A stretch of DNA of 21,387 nucleotides from Saccoglossus kowalevskii (Eukaryota; Hemichordata; Enteropneusta; Harrimaniidae): positions 99,392 to 120,778 of the forward strand of contig NW_003110974.1 in assembly GCF_000003605.2 (NCBI RefSeq), read 5' to 3'. The translations under genes were made by a program, and so were the position numbers. This document shows, piece after piece, positions 19,644 through 21,387 of the stretch. Position 1 is the first letter of the stretch, and each line of letters begins with the position of its first letter. Below the pieces are notes generated by a model, which did not search any database, had not been told where the DNA came from, and saw only the letters and a list, made by a program, of their open reading frames with translations.

Positions 19644-21150
19644 TTTTTTTTTTATATAATTAAGTTAATTTTATTTCTTTTCAAAATAACAACACAGACA
19701 AGAAAAGGAGAAGAAGAAAGAAAAAACCTGCCCTATTCGTATTCAAATATAAACAATCAAACATTATAAGCTTTGCTGTACAAAATATTTGATAATTCTT
19801 TTATCATAAAATGTGCATGAAACAATTGACGTACTAGATGACACTTTCTGTACATAATCCCTCAAAGGCTTAAATATATAATAATAATAATGCCGTAAAC
19901 ACTAACAGGTTCACCACCCAAATATAGTGACGTTGTCTTATGGTGCAAAATTGGCCCATTTTTCTAAAAACAGAAACGTGGTGTTTCTTCTTATGGAAAT
20001 CATATTTGCTATCTTTCTCATTTAACTAATTTCAGTTTTAATGGCAACAAAGGATGGTAATTCTTTCTTCATTTTGCTTGTATAGATGCATTTTTTAAAG
20101 ATTATATTTAAATGGTTCAAAAGGTGCAAAAAACTGTCATCACCTAAGAGAATCTGTTTTGCTGAAAGTGGCTGGGGGCACTGCAAAAGTTGACCCCAGT
20201 GATCATAAAACCTTGTCCAAATATCTTGCACCACATGACAGTCACGAAAGAAATGAACCAGAGTTTCACTAAAGTTATGGCAAAATGTATACATGTCAGA
20301 AATAACTAAAGGTGATTGAAAGCATTTGTGTACAGGATGTTATAGTTTAATTTCCATTGGAATTCACGAAGAGTATACTGCAAATTGTAACAAGAAATGG
20401 CATTGAATAGAAAAAATCCCATCCAGTTTCTACCCCCAACAAGTCTCTAAAGAAGGACTGACTAGATGTAATAATACAAAATCAGAAGAGATGAGTTTAC
20501 GGCTGAATTTTGGGGTACAGTTAGAGAGATTAATCATTTGCTTTCGACCATATACACTGATTGGAGGATCTGGCCGCACAACAACTGGTCTACTTATTTT
20601 CCAGTTTTTAGGGATAGCCACAATGAAACCCTGCCATCGTAGAAACTAAATGCGGTTTAAACCTAATGTATTTAAGTCATTCCAATTTTTAACCGTACCC
20701 TCCCCATTAAAGATGTCAGCTATATAAACAATTCCTAGATCCTTTAAATCTGAATAAAATATACTTTTATTTTGAATAAGAATAATCTTATATGCAGGGG
20801 AAATAAACTCATACTGTATAACATTACTCCATACATTTAGTATTTCCCAATAATACAGTGGTAATTTAATATGTAGTGCGTTTATTGAGAGGTTGCATCT
20901 AAAAATTATTTGTCCCCTAAGTGGTTTTAAATAAAGATCTAGGAACCGTTTCCATGGATGACAATATGATGACAAATACCTTTTAATCCAGTTAATTTTA
21001 AAAGCTTTCTGCATAGCACACATATCTAACATCCCTAACCCACCATGGCCTATGTCACCTATCATAGTATTACGCGCAACTCTATCTCGACCCCCCCCCC
21101 CCCAAAGGAGAATATTTTTGAATTAATCTTTTTGACATCAGACTGATTAA
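19644..21150 (-). mobile_element. 5'-truncated LINE (L1/Tx1-like non-LTR retrotransposon)
   Basis: Reading leftward, a reverse-transcriptase C-terminal region (21150-19938) is followed by about 290 bases of 3' sequence and a ten-base A run (19653-19644) that could be its tail. The left part of the element (endonuclease and RT core) is missing, the usual 5' truncation. I found no clear target-site duplication. Clade assignment rests on the C-terminal motifs. Confidence 0.72.
19938..21122 (-). pseudogene. LINE ORF2 C-terminal remnant
   Basis: Conserved motifs of L1/Tx1-type ORF2 C-termini appear in order. They are FKNILLWGGGGRDR with GGLGMLD (about 21122-21033), then FLRWQGF..AIPKNWK (about 20645-20601), then LREFQWKLNYNILYTN in a shifted frame (about 20372-20325), then an ETLVHFF..C..VQDIW zinc-knuckle-like block (about 20270-20225). 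MRKIAN...FLEKWANF closes it, ending at 19938. Most of it shares one frame but has in-frame stops at 20648-20646 and 20024-20022 and a TAA at 21125-21123. At least two frameshifts are present, one between 20430 and 20294 and one near 21110, where a 13-G run (21103-21091) lies. It is dead and old. Confidence 0.85.
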
Positions 21151-21387
21151 GGTAGCGAGACTATTATTTGTGTTGAAAATTACGATTTTCACATTTATTT
21201 ATTAATTGATGAAATGCACTATAAACTTTCATATGATAAAGTCAACATAACATAGAATGTCATGTAAGTTGGTTAAAATGCATATTTTCTGAAGGGAAGC
21301 AAGGCAGCCTCAGTAGTGTTTTCCAAAATCAACAATACAGGTTTAATCTGTGTGCCTATAAATTTCAAAGATAAACTCAAGACAAAG
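21151..21387. other. Right edge, nothing recognised
   Basis: AT-rich sequence with no open frame, RNA gene or repeat that I can identify. If the candidate exon at 19534 is real, this is intron. Confidence 0.5.

Overview
The window reads as nuclear DNA of an animal, most likely a marine invertebrate. It is AT-rich and gene-sparse, with spliceosomal introns and decayed transposons. It carries the tail of a WNK-family kinase gene and a C2H2 zinc-finger gene with an Ikaros/Hunchback-type C-terminal finger pair. I cannot fix the phylum; a lophotrochozoan or an invertebrate deuterostome both fit.

Layout. (1) 1-3049, plus strand: the last three coding exons of a WNK kinase gene, whose kinase domain lies off the left edge. 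Its first visible intron holds a repeat fragment and its second a short piggyBac-like inverted-repeat element. (2) 3050-9870: the WNK 3' UTR and a long intergenic stretch with no convincing gene. It has a diverged interspersed repeat (about 7.6 kb), a CTCF-like motif and an 11-bp perfect hairpin. (3) 9871-13392, minus strand: one large coding exon of a 797-residue zinc-finger protein with its 3' UTR. The protein has four N-terminal fingers, eight 21-22-residue tandem repeats, an acidic linker and two C-terminal fingers. The gene is convergent with WNK. (4) 13393-15700: its upstream intron, with a degenerate AT-rich repeat array, and a possible non-coding first exon and promoter near 15.54-15.68 kb. 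(5) 16570-17306: fifteen tandem copies of a 49-bp unit with an alternating two-unit pattern. (6) 17.3-19.6 kb: no clear gene, but three perfect CRE palindromes, a CCAAT box, E-boxes, a tRNA-like repeat and a perfect NRF1 site just before a possible first exon of another plus-strand gene. (7) 19644-21150, minus strand: a broken L1/Tx1-like LINE reverse-transcriptase C-terminus. The last 230 bases hold nothing I recognise.

The two genes are not obviously linked in function. WNK acts in the cytosolic WNK-SPAK/OSR1 ion-transport cascade and the zinc-finger protein is probably a nuclear DNA-binding regulator. The most interesting items are the zinc-finger architecture with its in-frame minisatellite, the ordered 49-bp array, and the promoter-like cluster at 17.4-19.6 kb.
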